From NCBI GenBank assembly GCA_934463425.1, contig CAKSJP010000002.1:68142-132141 (forward strand): a stretch of DNA of 64,000 nucleotides. The letters are read 5' to 3'. This document shows positions 9,601-21,851 of the stretch, one piece after another. Within the stretch, counting starts at the first letter, position 1, and every line of letters starts with the position of its first letter. The translations under genes and the position numbers were made by a program. Origin of the DNA: an uncultured Ruminococcus sp. Its GTDB lineage: Bacteria; Bacillota; Clostridia; Oscillospirales; Ruminococcaceae. The notes beneath the pieces are model-generated. The model worked only from the letters and a program-made list of their open reading frames with translations. It searched no databases and was not told the origin of the DNA.

Positions 9601-10366
9601 CACAAACTGCGAATACGACACCGCACGCGTCTTTGAGCGCGCCGGCGCAAGACCCCAGACCTTTATCGTCCGCAACCTCTCCGCAGCGGCAATGGAAGAC
9701 TCCATCACCACCTTTGCGGCGATGGTACGCCAGGCACAGATCATCATGATCCCCGGCGGCTTCAGCGGCGGCGACGAGCCGGAGGGCAGCGGTAAGTTCA
9801 TCACCGCATTCTTCCGCAATCCGCGGATCATGGATGCTGTACACGACCTGCTGAAAAACCGCGACGGTCTGATGCTGGGTATCTGCAACGGCTTCCAGGC
9901 ACTGGTAAAGCTGGGCTTAGTACCATTCGGCGAGATCATGGACATGACCAATGTATCTCCCACGCTGACCTTCAACACCATTGCGCGCCACCAGTCTATG
10001 CTGGTTCGGACACGCATCGCTTCCAACAAATCCCCGTGGCTGTACGGCACCGAGGTAGACGATGTGCACACTGTAGCCATCTCCCACGGTGAAGGACGCT
10101 TTGTTGCGCCGCCGGAGCTGCTGGCAGACATGGCGAAGAACGGTCAGATCGCGACCCAGTATGTGGATATGGACGGCAACCCGACCATGGACATCCACTT
10201 CAACCCCAACACCTCCATGATGGCCATCGAGGGTATCACCTCTCCGGACGGCAGAGTTTTGGGCAAGATGGGACACAGCGAGCGTATCGGTCAGAATCTG
10301 TACCGGAACGTACCGGGCGAAAAGGATCAGAAGATCTTCGAGAGCGGTGTCGCTTACTTCAAGTAA
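6662..10366 (+). CDS. purL: Phosphoribosylformylglycinamidine synthase, long single-chain form
   Basis: This enzyme converts FGAR to FGAM with glutamine and ATP, the fourth step of purine synthesis. At 1234 residues it is the fused form holding PurS-, PurL- and PurQ-like parts. The N-terminal 150 residues are PurS-like. The synthetase core shows SDHCRHTTF and KNETHNHPTEIEPFGGA. The C-terminal glutamine amidotransferase shows PGGFSGGDEP and the nucleophile in GICNGFQ. The ATG follows AAGGAG at 6652. No other pur gene lies nearby, so it is transcribed with or just after mtaB. Confidence 0.97.
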   Translation: MSVFRIYVEKKPEFAVEARSVLSDVQTALRLNVSSIRIFHRYDADHLTAEAFERAVPTVFSEPAVDHTYTALPALEEGQRMFATEYLPGQFDQRADSCEQCIQILLQGERCRVRTADVYVVTGNLTDAEFDRLKKYLINPVERREASPELPETLDTNYTIPTTVETLTGFIGLSEDELKKFIADYGLAMDLGDIQFCQKYFRDTEHRDPTITEVRMIDTYWSDHCRHTTFLTQITDVDIPTDYIKDTYDAYCTVRQELGRGEKPMTLMDLATIAAKKLKADGKLNDLDESEEINACSVKIKVDINGKEEDWILMFKNETHNHPTEIEPFGGAATCLGGAIRDPLSGRSYVYQAMRVTGAANPLVPVEDTIAGKLPQRKITVGAANGYSSYGNQIGLATGHVAEVYHPGYMAKRMEIGAVLGAAPASNIRREAPVPGDIVILLGGKTGRDGCGGATGSSKSHTVESLGHCGAEVQKGNAPEERKLQRLFRNPTVTQMIKRCNDFGAGGVSVAIGELTDGLEIDLNAVPKKYDGLDGTEIAISESQERMAVVVAAEDADKFVKEAGKENLEATIVATVQAEPRLRMHWNGNTIVDLSREFLNSNGAAKHTGIAIEAPQPAAESTLTDSADAWTELLSSLNICSQKGLIEKFDSTIGAGTVLMPFGGVYQLSPSQAMAAKIPVLKGETNTCSLMAWGYNPTVSERNPYLGAMDAVITSIAKVVAAGGSWHHCWLTFQEYFERTQNDPKRWGKPMAALLGAFKAQLELSCGSIGGKDSMSGTFENIDVPPTLVSFAVSTAKADKVVSTEFKQAGDKVVMLRPETDENGIPSFESIRATFDKVEAMIAAGRIRAGWVIDYGGVAEGIAKMCFGNGIGFTFDRQLTDAELFQPCCGGFLLELCGDAEEGEDVIGSTSEKPEIVCPKFTLQLDKLLAVWEKKLEPVFPCRIKTTTEVPEKLSYPRKTTLSASIKSAQPRVLIPVFPGTNCEYDTARVFERAGARPQTFIVRNLSAAAMEDSITTFAAMVRQAQIIMIPGGFSGGDEPEGSGKFITAFFRNPRIMDAVHDLLKNRDGLMLGICNGFQALVKLGLVPFGEIMDMTNVSPTLTFNTIARHQSMLVRTRIASNKSPWLYGTEVDDVHTVAISHGEGRFVAPPELLADMAKNGQIATQYVDMDGNPTMDIHFNPNTSMMAIEGITSPDGRVLGKMGHSERIGQNLYRNVPGEKDQKIFESGVAYFK

Positions 10367-10397
10367 TCGCCCATTGCCCCTTTGAAATAAAAAAACA

Positions 10398-10436
10398 AAC
10401 AGCGATACTCCTTGGATTTGGAGTATCGCTGTTTTT
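10398..10436. terminator. Bidirectional terminator between purL and trkH
   Basis: A perfect 14-bp stem (10398-10411 with 10420-10433) carries a T run on the plus side and an A-rich run before it, so it works for both convergent genes. Confidence 0.92.
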
Positions 10437-10481
10437 CTATATAGCCGCTGTTATCAGATGGGATTCGCCGAAACACATTTC

Positions 10482-11927
10482 TCAAAAGCTCTTTCGCCAA
10501 ACTGACGGCGTGCACATCACCAGAATGGGAAAGATTTCCAGCCGCCCCAGAAGCATATCCGCGGAAAGTACCAGCTTGGAAAAATTCGACAGGAATGAAA
10601 AATTCTCCATCGGCCCGACCCGGTTGATGCCGGGGCCGATATTGTTGAAACAGGTAGTCACCGCCGAGATCGCTGTGCCTAAATCTGTATCATCCAGAGA
10701 GATCAGCAAAAATGATACTATCAGCAGTCCCAGATACAGAACAAGATAGCTCATCACATGCTGCAGCATTTCAGAGCGCAGGATCTTGTCATCTGATTTC
10801 ACCTGATTCACAGAGTTCGGATGCACCATTTTTCGCAGAGCAGCAAAACCGCTTTTCCACAGAATCACAAAACGCTGCACCTTAAATCCGCCGCCGGTAG
10901 AACCACCGCATGCACCAATGAACATGAGCAGCAGCAGGATCATCTGCGAAAACAAAGGCCAGTTGTTATAATCCGCCGTGGCAAATCCAGTGGAGGTCAT
11001 AATGGAAGCCACCTGGAACACCGCATAGCGGAAGCACTTCCCCACATTCTCATAAATGGGATGGATATTCACCATAAGCAGCCCGGTGGCAGCCGCCAGC
11101 ACACAGAAATATACGCGCAGCTCCGTGTTTTTCCGCACCTCCCGAAAGCGCCGGATCAGCAGGTAGTAATACATGGTGAAGTTGACGCCAAAAAGAATCA
11201 TCGTCACCGTGATCACGCCCTCCAGATAGGGTGAATTATAGTACGAGATGCCGTCGTTTTTGATGCCGAAGCCCCCTGTGCCGGCGATGCCCATGGCATG
11301 ACACACGCTGTCAAACAGCGGCATGCCGCCAGTAAACAGCAGGATCACTGTAATCAATGTCAGTCCGCCGTAGATCAGATACAGATACAGCGCCGAGGTC
11401 TTGCCCTTTGGGACAAGCTTTCCCACCTGAGGACCGGGACACTCCGCCTGCATCAGATACAGAGCATTTCCCGTAGAGGGCAAAATGGCAATGGCAAGCA
11501 CCAGAACGCCCATACCGCCCACCCAATGGGTAAAGCTGCGCCAGAACAAAATGCCCCGGGGCAGGGATTCCACATCATTCAATATGGAAGAGCCAGTTGT
11601 TGTAAAGCCGGAAACACTTTCAAAAAGCGCGTCAATATAGTGCGGAATGCTGCCGCTGAGATAAAACGGCAGGGCACCCACTGCGGAAAAGATCAGCCAC
11701 ATCAGAGCGGCGATCGCCATGCCCTCTCTGGCGAACATATACCGCCGCTTGGGATGATACAGCACACCGGGCAGTGACACAAGTGCCATGCCTGCCCCAA
11801 CGCACAGAAAGATCAGCAGGAAAAAGTATTCCCCATAATACAGGCTCACCAGCGCCGGCACAACAAACAGCGCCGAGGACAGAAGCAGTGCCATAGAGAG
11901 ATAATGCAGTACGATTCCTTTGTTCAT
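10482..11927 (-). CDS. trkH: Potassium uptake protein TrkH
   Basis: This is the membrane-embedded K+ channel subunit of the Trk/Ktr system. The 481-residue protein has about ten hydrophobic segments. The four pore loops with selectivity-filter glycines are visible as TTTGSSI, GTGGFGI, TSTGFATAD and NIGPGI. It lies 12 bases downstream of trkA in one operon. The length is normal. The ATG is preceded by GGCGGTGA. Confidence 0.95.
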   Translation of the reverse strand: MNKGIVLHYLSMALLLSSALFVVPALVSLYYGEYFFLLIFLCVGAGMALVSLPGVLYHPKRRYMFAREGMAIAALMWLIFSAVGALPFYLSGSIPHYIDALFESVSGFTTTGSSILNDVESLPRGILFWRSFTHWVGGMGVLVLAIAILPSTGNALYLMQAECPGPQVGKLVPKGKTSALYLYLIYGGLTLITVILLFTGGMPLFDSVCHAMGIAGTGGFGIKNDGISYYNSPYLEGVITVTMILFGVNFTMYYYLLIRRFREVRKNTELRVYFCVLAAATGLLMVNIHPIYENVGKCFRYAVFQVASIMTSTGFATADYNNWPLFSQMILLLLMFIGACGGSTGGGFKVQRFVILWKSGFAALRKMVHPNSVNQVKSDDKILRSEMLQHVMSYLVLYLGLLIVSFLLISLDDTDLGTAISAVTTCFNNIGPGINRVGPMENFSFLSNFSKLVLSADMLLGRLEIFPILVMCTPSVWRKSF

Positions 11928-11939
11928 CTCGTCACCGCC

Positions 11940-13298
11940 TTAGCCCAGAATGTCTTTCAGACTGGAGAAATGGTGTTCCTTAGAGACGATCACCACAGAA
12001 TCCCCCAGTTCGATCACGGCGCTGCCGTCCGGCACGACGATCTCCCGCTTTCGGATAATGGCGCAGATCAGAATGTTCTTTTTCAGCTGCACATCCCGAA
12101 GCGGCACGCCCACCAGATTTGGAATCCGGTCTTTGACGCGGAACTCGATCGCCTCCACCTGGTTGCCCACCAGATGGTAGAGCGACTCGATCTCGCTTCC
12201 GGCAGTGCTTGCCAGCGAGCGCACATAGCTCAGCACGTTTCCTGTGGTCAGCATCTTCGGCGAGACCACACAGTCCAGCCCCAGTTCTGATGCCAGGTCG
12301 ATATAATTCTCCCGGCTGATCTTTGTGACGACCTTGGCGTTGGTGCTGTCCTTGGCAAACAGCGAGATGATCATATTCTCCTCGTCGATGCCGGTGAGCG
12401 CCACAAAGCCGTCCACATCCAGAACACCCTCTTCGATCAGCAGATCCTGATCTGTGCCGTCACCCCAAATGACGATTGCCTTTGGGAGCAGCTCCGCCAG
12501 CTTGTCGCAGCGTTCCTGATCCTTTTCGATGATCTTGACTTTCATGCCCACATTCAGCAGCTGCTTCGCCAGATAATAGCAGACTCTGCCGCCGCCCACC
12601 AGCATGACCGTCTTTACCTTGTCCTTCATAAAGCCGCTGGCACGGAAAAAGCGTTCGATGTTTTTGTGCGATGCCGCCACATGGATGCGGTCTCCGGCAC
12701 GCAGCTGAAAATCGCCGCCGGGAATGAACACCTCATCCTCCCGCTGTACTGCGCAGATCAGCAGCTTTGTCTTGATCTTTTTGTACAGCTCCACCAGAGA
12801 GATACCCTCCAGCCAGGGAAAGTCCGGCAGACGGTATTCCACCAGCTCCAGCTTTCCCTTGCCGAACACCTCCACCTTTGCTGCTGAGGGGAACACCAGC
12901 ACACGCATGATCTCATCCGCTGTGGAAAGCTCCGGGTTGATGACCATAGAGAGCCCCAGATCCTCCCGGATGAGGTGCATCTGCTGATAATATTCCGGCA
13001 TCCGCACCCGGGAGATGGTTTCCTTCGCACCGAGCCGCTTTCCGATCAGACAGCACAGCACGTTCAGTTCATCATAAGGCGTGGCAGCAATGAGAAGCGT
13101 CGCCTTGTTGACACCGGCTTCCAGCTGCGTTTCCGCTGTTGCGCCGTTTCCTTCGATGCACATTACATCCAGCGTGTTCTGCACCTTCCGCAGATTGGAC
13201 TCCTTGCAGTCCACCACGGTGATGTCATGGCCTTCCTGCACCAACATCGCAGAAAGCTTACTGCCAATTTTTCCGTTTCCGATAATTACGATTTTCAT
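11940..13298 (-). CDS. trkA: Trk potassium regulator TrkA
   Basis: TrkA is the cytosolic NAD-binding gating subunit of TrkH. The 452-residue protein has two RCK units. The first Rossmann motif is VIIGNGKIGSKLS at the N terminus and the second is VMLVGGGRVCYYLA near residue 230; each is followed by a TrkA-C domain. The ATG at 13298 is chosen because it begins directly at the first Rossmann strand; an upstream extension in the same frame has no support. It is transcribed before trkH from the promoter at 13377-13405. Confidence 0.95.
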   Translation of the reverse strand: MKIVIIGNGKIGSKLSAMLVQEGHDITVVDCKESNLRKVQNTLDVMCIEGNGATAETQLEAGVNKATLLIAATPYDELNVLCCLIGKRLGAKETISRVRMPEYYQQMHLIREDLGLSMVINPELSTADEIMRVLVFPSAAKVEVFGKGKLELVEYRLPDFPWLEGISLVELYKKIKTKLLICAVQREDEVFIPGGDFQLRAGDRIHVAASHKNIERFFRASGFMKDKVKTVMLVGGGRVCYYLAKQLLNVGMKVKIIEKDQERCDKLAELLPKAIVIWGDGTDQDLLIEEGVLDVDGFVALTGIDEENMIISLFAKDSTNAKVVTKISRENYIDLASELGLDCVVSPKMLTTGNVLSYVRSLASTAGSEIESLYHLVGNQVEAIEFRVKDRIPNLVGVPLRDVQLKKNILICAIIRKREIVVPDGSAVIELGDSVVIVSKEHHFSSLKDILG

Positions 13299-13376
13299 AG
13301 TAGCATTCACCCAATAACCGGCAAAGAAATTGCCCCGAAAATAATCTGTTTCTTTGTTGAAAAATGAACAGATTCT

Positions 13377-13405
13377 ATTATAACATTTCTGCACCGGAAT
13401 GTCAA
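13377..13405 (-). promoter_or_regulatory. Promoter of trkA-trkH
   Basis: On the minus strand TTGACA (13400-13405) and TATAAT (13377-13382) are 17 bases apart, a perfect consensus. Start would be near 13370. Confidence 0.88.
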
Positions 13406-13451
13406 CGGATCACGCCAGACCGCAAACAGCATTCTAACACGCTTTACAGAC

Positions 13452-13494
13452 AAAAAACAGCATCCCCGGAGAACCTCTCATTCCCCGAAGATGC
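13452..13494 (-). terminator. Intrinsic terminator after the LCP gene
   Basis: A 13-bp stem with G-U pairs (13460-13472 with 13482-13494) is followed on the minus strand by T-rich sequence. It lies 11 bases after the LCP stop and ends the rlmB-ATPase-like-LCP operon, just upstream of the trkA promoter. Confidence 0.8.
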
Positions 13495-13504
13495 CGCCAC
13501 ATTT

Positions 13505-17517
<4,013 letters not shown>

Positions 17518-17541
17518 AGGTTCACTCCTGTGATAAAAACG

Positions 17542-18330
17542 TCACTTCGCCAGGCGCTGGCGCACTGCCTCGTATAAAAAGATCCCGGCTGCAACAGACG
17601 CATTCAGCGAGTTGACCTTGCCGCGCATGGGCAGGCTGAGCATGGCGTCACAGGTCTCACTGACCAGACGGCTCATGCCGAAGCCCTCCGAGCCGACAAC
17701 AAATGCCGTGCCGCCGGTAAAGTCTGCTTCTGTATAGCTGGTGCCGGCAGCATCTGTGCCATAGATCCAGACACCGTTTTTCTTCAGCGTCTCCATGGCA
17801 GATGCCAGATTCGGCACGCGCGCCACCGGCAGCCAGCTTGCCGCACCGGCAGAGGTCTTTCCCACAGTCAGCGTCAGCGAAGCACTCCGGCGCTTCGGGA
17901 TCACCACACCATGCGCCCCGGCAGCCTCAGCCGTCCGGATGATCGCGCCCAGATTATGGGGATCCTGAATGCCGTCACAGAGCACCAGCAGCGGCGGCTC
18001 GCCCTTTTCTGCGGCGCGCTCCAGCAGTTCCTCCAGGGAAACATAAGTGCCGCATGCACCCTCTGCAGCAACGCCCTGATGTACGGCACCGCCGGTCAGC
18101 TGAGACAGTTTGGACTCTGTTACAACCTTTACCGGGATGCCCTTTTCTTTGGCGAGACTGATGATCTCCTGGAGACCGCCGCTCTCCTGTCCCACATACA
18201 CAAGATCAATTTTGGCGTCGCTGCGCAGCGCTTCCAGCACCGGATTGCGTCCGGCAATGCGGTCATTTTCGGTCTCGCTGCTGCCGGACGGCTTCTGTGC
18301 CCGTCGCGGCTGCGGTTTTCTCTGGCTCAT
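17542..18330 (-). CDS. rlmB: 23S rRNA (guanosine-2'-O) methyltransferase RlmB, TrmH family
   Basis: This SPOUT-class enzyme methylates the ribose of G2251 in the P loop of 23S rRNA. The 262-residue protein has an N-terminal substrate-binding domain (IAGRNPVLEAL) and the knotted catalytic domain with DGIQDPHNLGAIIRTAE, GSEGFGMSR and MRGKVNSLNASVAAGI, the three SPOUT motifs. The ATG follows GAGGAAAT. It is the first gene of a three-gene operon with its own promoter. Other TrmH-family targets cannot be excluded. Confidence 0.92.
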   Translation of the reverse strand: MSQRKPQPRRAQKPSGSSETENDRIAGRNPVLEALRSDAKIDLVYVGQESGGLQEIISLAKEKGIPVKVVTESKLSQLTGGAVHQGVAAEGACGTYVSLEELLERAAEKGEPPLLVLCDGIQDPHNLGAIIRTAEAAGAHGVVIPKRRSASLTLTVGKTSAGAASWLPVARVPNLASAMETLKKNGVWIYGTDAAGTSYTEADFTGGTAFVVGSEGFGMSRLVSETCDAMLSLPMRGKVNSLNASVAAGIFLYEAVRQRLAK

Positions 18331-18468
18331 AAGTGTATTTCCTCCGTTATCTCGCTGCGCTCTGTTTTACAAGCCCAGCGCTTCATTTTTGCACGATTCT
18401 CATTGCGCGTGTTCCCATAAAAATGAAATGCACATCGTTTCAGCAGGATTTTATGCAAACACGATTTT

Positions 18469-18497
18469 ATTATAGCACATCCGGAGAGAAAACACAA
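18469..18497 (-). promoter_or_regulatory. Promoter of the rlmB operon
   Basis: On the minus strand TTGTGT (18492-18497) and TATAAT (18469-18474) are 17 bases apart. A leader of about 130 nt precedes rlmB; I see no strong structure in it. Confidence 0.7.
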
Positions 18498-18556
18498 GAT
18501 TTTTCACGGGATTTTCAGATTTCCATTCTCTGATCGGCCGCAGCGCCGGCTCGTCC

Positions 18557-18805
18557 CTACCGCATCAGCAGGCACACCGCCGCCGTCCCAAGAGAGCTGA
18601 ACAGCACCAGCAGCACTGTACGCAGCCAGAAACGCTTTTCCGCCTTCTCCGGCGCAGCCTCCCGGAGCAGTGCGTCAGCATCCTCCCGGGAGAGCTGCTG
18701 GGGCAGCTGGGTCACGCCGGGCTTCAGATAAAACACCGCCCGTTCAAAGTATAAGCTGTCCGGATGATTCACTTCGATGATCTTCTTTTGTACGCCTTTT
18801 ACCAT
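18557..18805 (-). CDS. Small membrane protein of unknown function
   Basis: This 82-residue protein has a soluble N-terminal part (residues 1-55) and one C-terminal transmembrane helix (LRTVLLVLFSSLGTAAVCLL), so it looks tail-anchored. The ATG follows TGCGGAGGAAAC, a good ribosome-binding site, which supports it being real. It follows the sialate-esterase-like gene on the same strand, across the region with DnaA-box-like sites. I do not recognise a family. Confidence 0.65.
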   Translation of the reverse strand: MVKGVQKKIIEVNHPDSLYFERAVFYLKPGVTQLPQQLSREDADALLREAAPEKAEKRFWLRTVLLVLFSSLGTAAVCLLMR

Positions 18806-18891
18806 TGTTGTTTCCTCCGCAGTTCGGGTTTTCCATACGTTTCACAGGAAGTATGTGCACAATATGAATCATGCAATCAGGAGAAACCTGT

Positions 18892-18955
18892 TTTTCCACA
18901 AAATCAGCTGCTTCGACGAAAAAAATGTGGAAAACTCTGTGGAAACGGTGGAAAA
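18892..18955. promoter_or_regulatory. Cluster of DnaA-box-like sequences
   Basis: Two sites match the relaxed DnaA box TTWTNCACA: TTTTCCACA (18892-18900) and, inverted, TGTGGAAAA (18926-18934). Two near matches follow in the same orientation, TGTGGAAAC (18938-18946) and GGTGGAAAA (18947-18955). They lie in the 222-base gap between two minus-strand genes. There is no dnaA, dnaN or AT-rich unwinding element nearby, so this is more likely a DnaA-binding or regulatory site than an origin. Confidence 0.4.
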
Positions 18956-19027
18956 CTCACGCAGTTTCCAATATGATATCCCTCTGTGGAATCTGGTGGA
19001 GAATGCATTTTCCGCTGCACAGTTTAT

Positions 19028-20542
19028 TCACATCAGCGGCAGAGCGGAAAGTTCTGTCCGGAACGGTGCTGCCGGGAGGCCGTTTTTCCCGAACAGCGGC
19101 ACATCGCCGTAGTTCACCCAGCAATACCGTGCAGATCTCGGCGCATCCACGCCCTCTGCAGTAAGCTGCACGGTGTTTCCGTCCAGGACAGCCTTTGCCG
19201 GATGATACACCCCGTCTGCACCGGCGATCTCAAAGCCGGAAGGCGCTCCGTGCCATTCCATGCCCTGTTCCGCATGGTCGAAAAATACCGTCAGCACTGC
19301 GCCGTCCACTGTAAAGCTGCGGTAGATCGGGCCAAACGCTTCCAGTTCTGTTTCGCCGTAGACCAGCCGCCGCGCCTGAAGCGCCAGACGATGTCCCACC
19401 GGATGCTTGTCCACCGGATGGATGTTGCAGTATTCGCCGCAGTCCAGGATCACAGCAATGCCGGTATGCTTCACCGTCTGACAGACCTGCATCTGTGCCT
19501 CGCGCAGCCGGCTCCAGGTGCCGTTCTCCGGCGTGTCGGCAAACGCATGCATCGGCAGCTGCACCAGGAGAAACGGCAGCGTCAGATCTTCAAAGTCCTG
19601 CCGCCACCGGGCGATCAGCATCGTCAAAAGTGTACCATAGCAATCCGGTCGGATCTCGTCGTTTTCTCCCTGATAATAGAAAAATCCACGAATGGTATAG
19701 GGCACGACCTTTTGCAGCATATTGTGGTACATTCCCGCCGGACGATAGGGACTTTTGATTCCCAGAGGGCCGGGATAGCGGTTTTCGCCGCAGCGGCGGA
19801 TGATCTCGTCCCAGGGCATATTGCTGTCCTCCTGATAGCATTTCTGCATCCGCTTTTCCCAGGCGGTATGATATGTCACATACTCGTCATAGGCGGCGAT
19901 CATCTCCTCATCCGTCTTTCCGGCAGTGGCATCGGCATAATCCTGCAAATAGCCGTGTCCGGCAGCATGCGCCTGAAGATCCTTTTCCGGCAGCCAGCAG
20001 CTGATGGAAGAACCGCCGAAGTTACAGCCGATGATGCCCACCGGAACACCCAGGTGTTCTGCCAGTTCCTTTGCTGCCAGATAAGCCACAGCCGACCAGG
20101 TGCCGCAGACCTCCGGAGACGGCAGCTCCCAGTGTGCCGCATCCAGCGCAGCAGTATAAGCGGCATCCACAAAAGTATTTCGCGGCACCTGGAAATACCG
20201 GACGTTGGAGTTACCGCAGCGTTCCAGCTCCGCCGCGCCGTTTTTGGCATCCTTCAGCATAAACTCCATGTTGGACTGACCGCCGGCAAGCCATACCTCG
20301 CCAAACGCCACATCCGTAAAAACCGTCTCATTTACAGTCATGGTACAGCCCGTTCCGCCGGGCATCGGCGGCAGTGTCACGCGCCATGTGCCGTCTGTGC
20401 TGACAGCGGAAGAGACCGCACAGCGGCGCTCCGGAATGGAGACCGTGACTGTCTCCCCCGGTGTGCCTGTTCCAAAGACAGCAAGGGGCTTGCCGCGCTG
20501 AAGCAGCATGTGGTCGGTAAAAATTGTTGCACATTGTATCAT
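19028..20542 (-). CDS. Sialate O-acetylesterase-like SGNH hydrolase
   Basis: The 504-residue protein carries the SASA-family signature GGQSNMEF near residue 85, where the serine is the nucleophile. The late Asp-His pair is in VDKHPVGHRLA. The N-terminal 80 residues are a beta-rich domain with GTPGETVTV, common in this family. There is no signal peptide, so it is probably cytoplasmic. Likely substrates are O-acetyl groups on sialic acid or on plant polysaccharides such as xylan; the sequence cannot decide. The ATG follows AGGAGAATC. It is not in an obvious sugar-utilisation operon. Confidence 0.85.
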   Translation of the reverse strand: MIQCATIFTDHMLLQRGKPLAVFGTGTPGETVTVSIPERRCAVSSAVSTDGTWRVTLPPMPGGTGCTMTVNETVFTDVAFGEVWLAGGQSNMEFMLKDAKNGAAELERCGNSNVRYFQVPRNTFVDAAYTAALDAAHWELPSPEVCGTWSAVAYLAAKELAEHLGVPVGIIGCNFGGSSISCWLPEKDLQAHAAGHGYLQDYADATAGKTDEEMIAAYDEYVTYHTAWEKRMQKCYQEDSNMPWDEIIRRCGENRYPGPLGIKSPYRPAGMYHNMLQKVVPYTIRGFFYYQGENDEIRPDCYGTLLTMLIARWRQDFEDLTLPFLLVQLPMHAFADTPENGTWSRLREAQMQVCQTVKHTGIAVILDCGEYCNIHPVDKHPVGHRLALQARRLVYGETELEAFGPIYRSFTVDGAVLTVFFDHAEQGMEWHGAPSGFEIAGADGVYHPAKAVLDGNTVQLTAEGVDAPRSARYCWVNYGDVPLFGKNGLPAAPFRTELSALPLM

Positions 20543-20812
20543 AAAGTGATTCTCCTTGTCCTATTATGGTATCAGGTCTATTATACAGGGTTTTCGGAAA
20601 GCTGTCAACGAGGTGCGCTAGGAAAGCAAAAATGTTGTGAAGAAGAAACAGCAGACATTACTCTACTTTAAATTCAAATATCTTAAGTGTCGAATTTTGT
20701 CGAATATGTATATATGTGCATTTAAAATTTTATTATTTTTTTATTTTCATAGTGGAGAATATTATTTAGACTTATTAGATCACAAATGCTAATACATTTT
20801 ACATTTAGAAGC
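20543..20812. other. AT-rich intergenic region upstream of the first dockerin gene
   Basis: Together with the promoter and leader that follow, this forms a 375-base gap. The composition drops sharply to AT-rich from about 20660. I see no gene, and no clear terminator for the opposite strand. The shift marks the left edge of the AT-rich island that holds the first dockerin gene. Confidence 0.6.
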
Positions 20813-20841
20813 TTGACACAATTATTCTATAGTGCTATAAT
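20813..20841 (+). promoter_or_regulatory. Consensus promoter of the dockerin genes
   Basis: TTGACA (20813-20818) and TATAAT (20836-20841) are 17 bases apart, a perfect sigma-A consensus. A leader of about 70 nt precedes the first dockerin gene. Confidence 0.9.
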
Positions 20842-20917
20842 AATAATAGCTTAAGCAATAGTAGAATCGTTTCAAGTCTTGGAACAAAGTAGGGAAAATT
20901 GAAAGAAGGTCATTTTC

Positions 20918-21832
20918 ATGAACAAGACATGGAAAAAGTTGACTGCATGCACTACAGCAGCAGTAACACTTGCCTTAAGTGTTGGTTCTTTAAGTGCAAG
21001 TGCAATTACGCCAACAATTACACCTAATTTTGGCTTCGAGTATTCGGTATACACAGAACGAATTGCTGGAACAAATCAGGTGAAGGTCACTTTTCATACA
21101 ACAAAAAATCCCGGAATAAGTGGATTAGGAATAACTTTTCTTTGCGATAGTTCTTGTACACCTGTAAGTGTTGACAGAAGTCAAACTAGCATGGCAACCG
21201 GAATTGGTTACGACCGCAAGCAAGGGTCAAAAGTTTATTTTACTTCTTCCTATGGATCTGCTGATGACTCATTTAATTATGATAAACTAGATGTAACTGT
21301 AATTTATAATGTTACTGGTGACAGCACCCAAAAGCATGAATTCAGCGTTGGTTTAACCGGTATTTTCCGATATGAAAAAGTTGGTGAAAACACCTACAGA
21401 AGCATTGGTGAACTGTATACCGAAAAAGATCCAGAATATAAAGAACTAGTAAACGAAACGTCTGTAAGCGTTGGGGTGAGTGCTGATAAAAAAGCGTTAG
21501 TTGGTGACTTAAACGGCGATAAAACAATTAACAGCTTAGATGTTAATTGTTTACAGCGAGTGATGTCATATGCAACAGCAGGAAAATACAAGGTTGATAA
21601 TTCATCGCAAATCACTCTTTCTGAATTAAACAATGCAATTTGTGATTATCCAACTCTTTGGTCTGATATGCCCGGATTGATTTGCGCTGATATTGCAAAT
21701 ACTGACGGCAATAATGTTATCAATAAAAATGATTCGACTGAGTTGCTAAACTATATTGCCACAATCGGTGCAAGCTTGACATCTAAAAATGCATATATTG
21801 GTAAGCCTGTAACAGTATCTATTGTTATGTAA
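20918..21832 (+). CDS. Secreted cohesin-like and dockerin protein
   Basis: The 304-residue protein has a signal peptide (residues 1-29, ending SLSASA). A beta-rich domain (about 35-185) resembles a cohesin or related carbohydrate-binding fold, with TTKNPGISGLGITFLCD. A C-terminal dockerin-like region (about 195-300) has calcium-binding loops DLNGDKTINSLD and ANTDGNNVINKND, but about 50 residues separate them, far more than in ordinary type I dockerins. The ATG follows GAAAGAAGG. The gene is AT-rich compared with its neighbours, which suggests transfer or a different history. The dockerin call is good; the cohesin-like call is tentative. Confidence 0.75.
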   Translation: MNKTWKKLTACTTAAVTLALSVGSLSASAITPTITPNFGFEYSVYTERIAGTNQVKVTFHTTKNPGISGLGITFLCDSSCTPVSVDRSQTSMATGIGYDRKQGSKVYFTSSYGSADDSFNYDKLDVTVIYNVTGDSTQKHEFSVGLTGIFRYEKVGENTYRSIGELYTEKDPEYKELVNETSVSVGVSADKKALVGDLNGDKTINSLDVNCLQRVMSYATAGKYKVDNSSQITLSELNNAICDYPTLWSDMPGLICADIANTDGNNVINKNDSTELLNYIATIGASLTSKNAYIGKPVTVSIVM

Positions 21833-21851
21833 CACGAAGGAGGAAGTTTTT

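Noticed and set aside
18892..18955. DnaA-box cluster as the replication origin
   Set aside because: No dnaA, dnaN, rpmH or gyr genes and no AT-rich unwinding element are near. It is kept only as a possible regulatory site.
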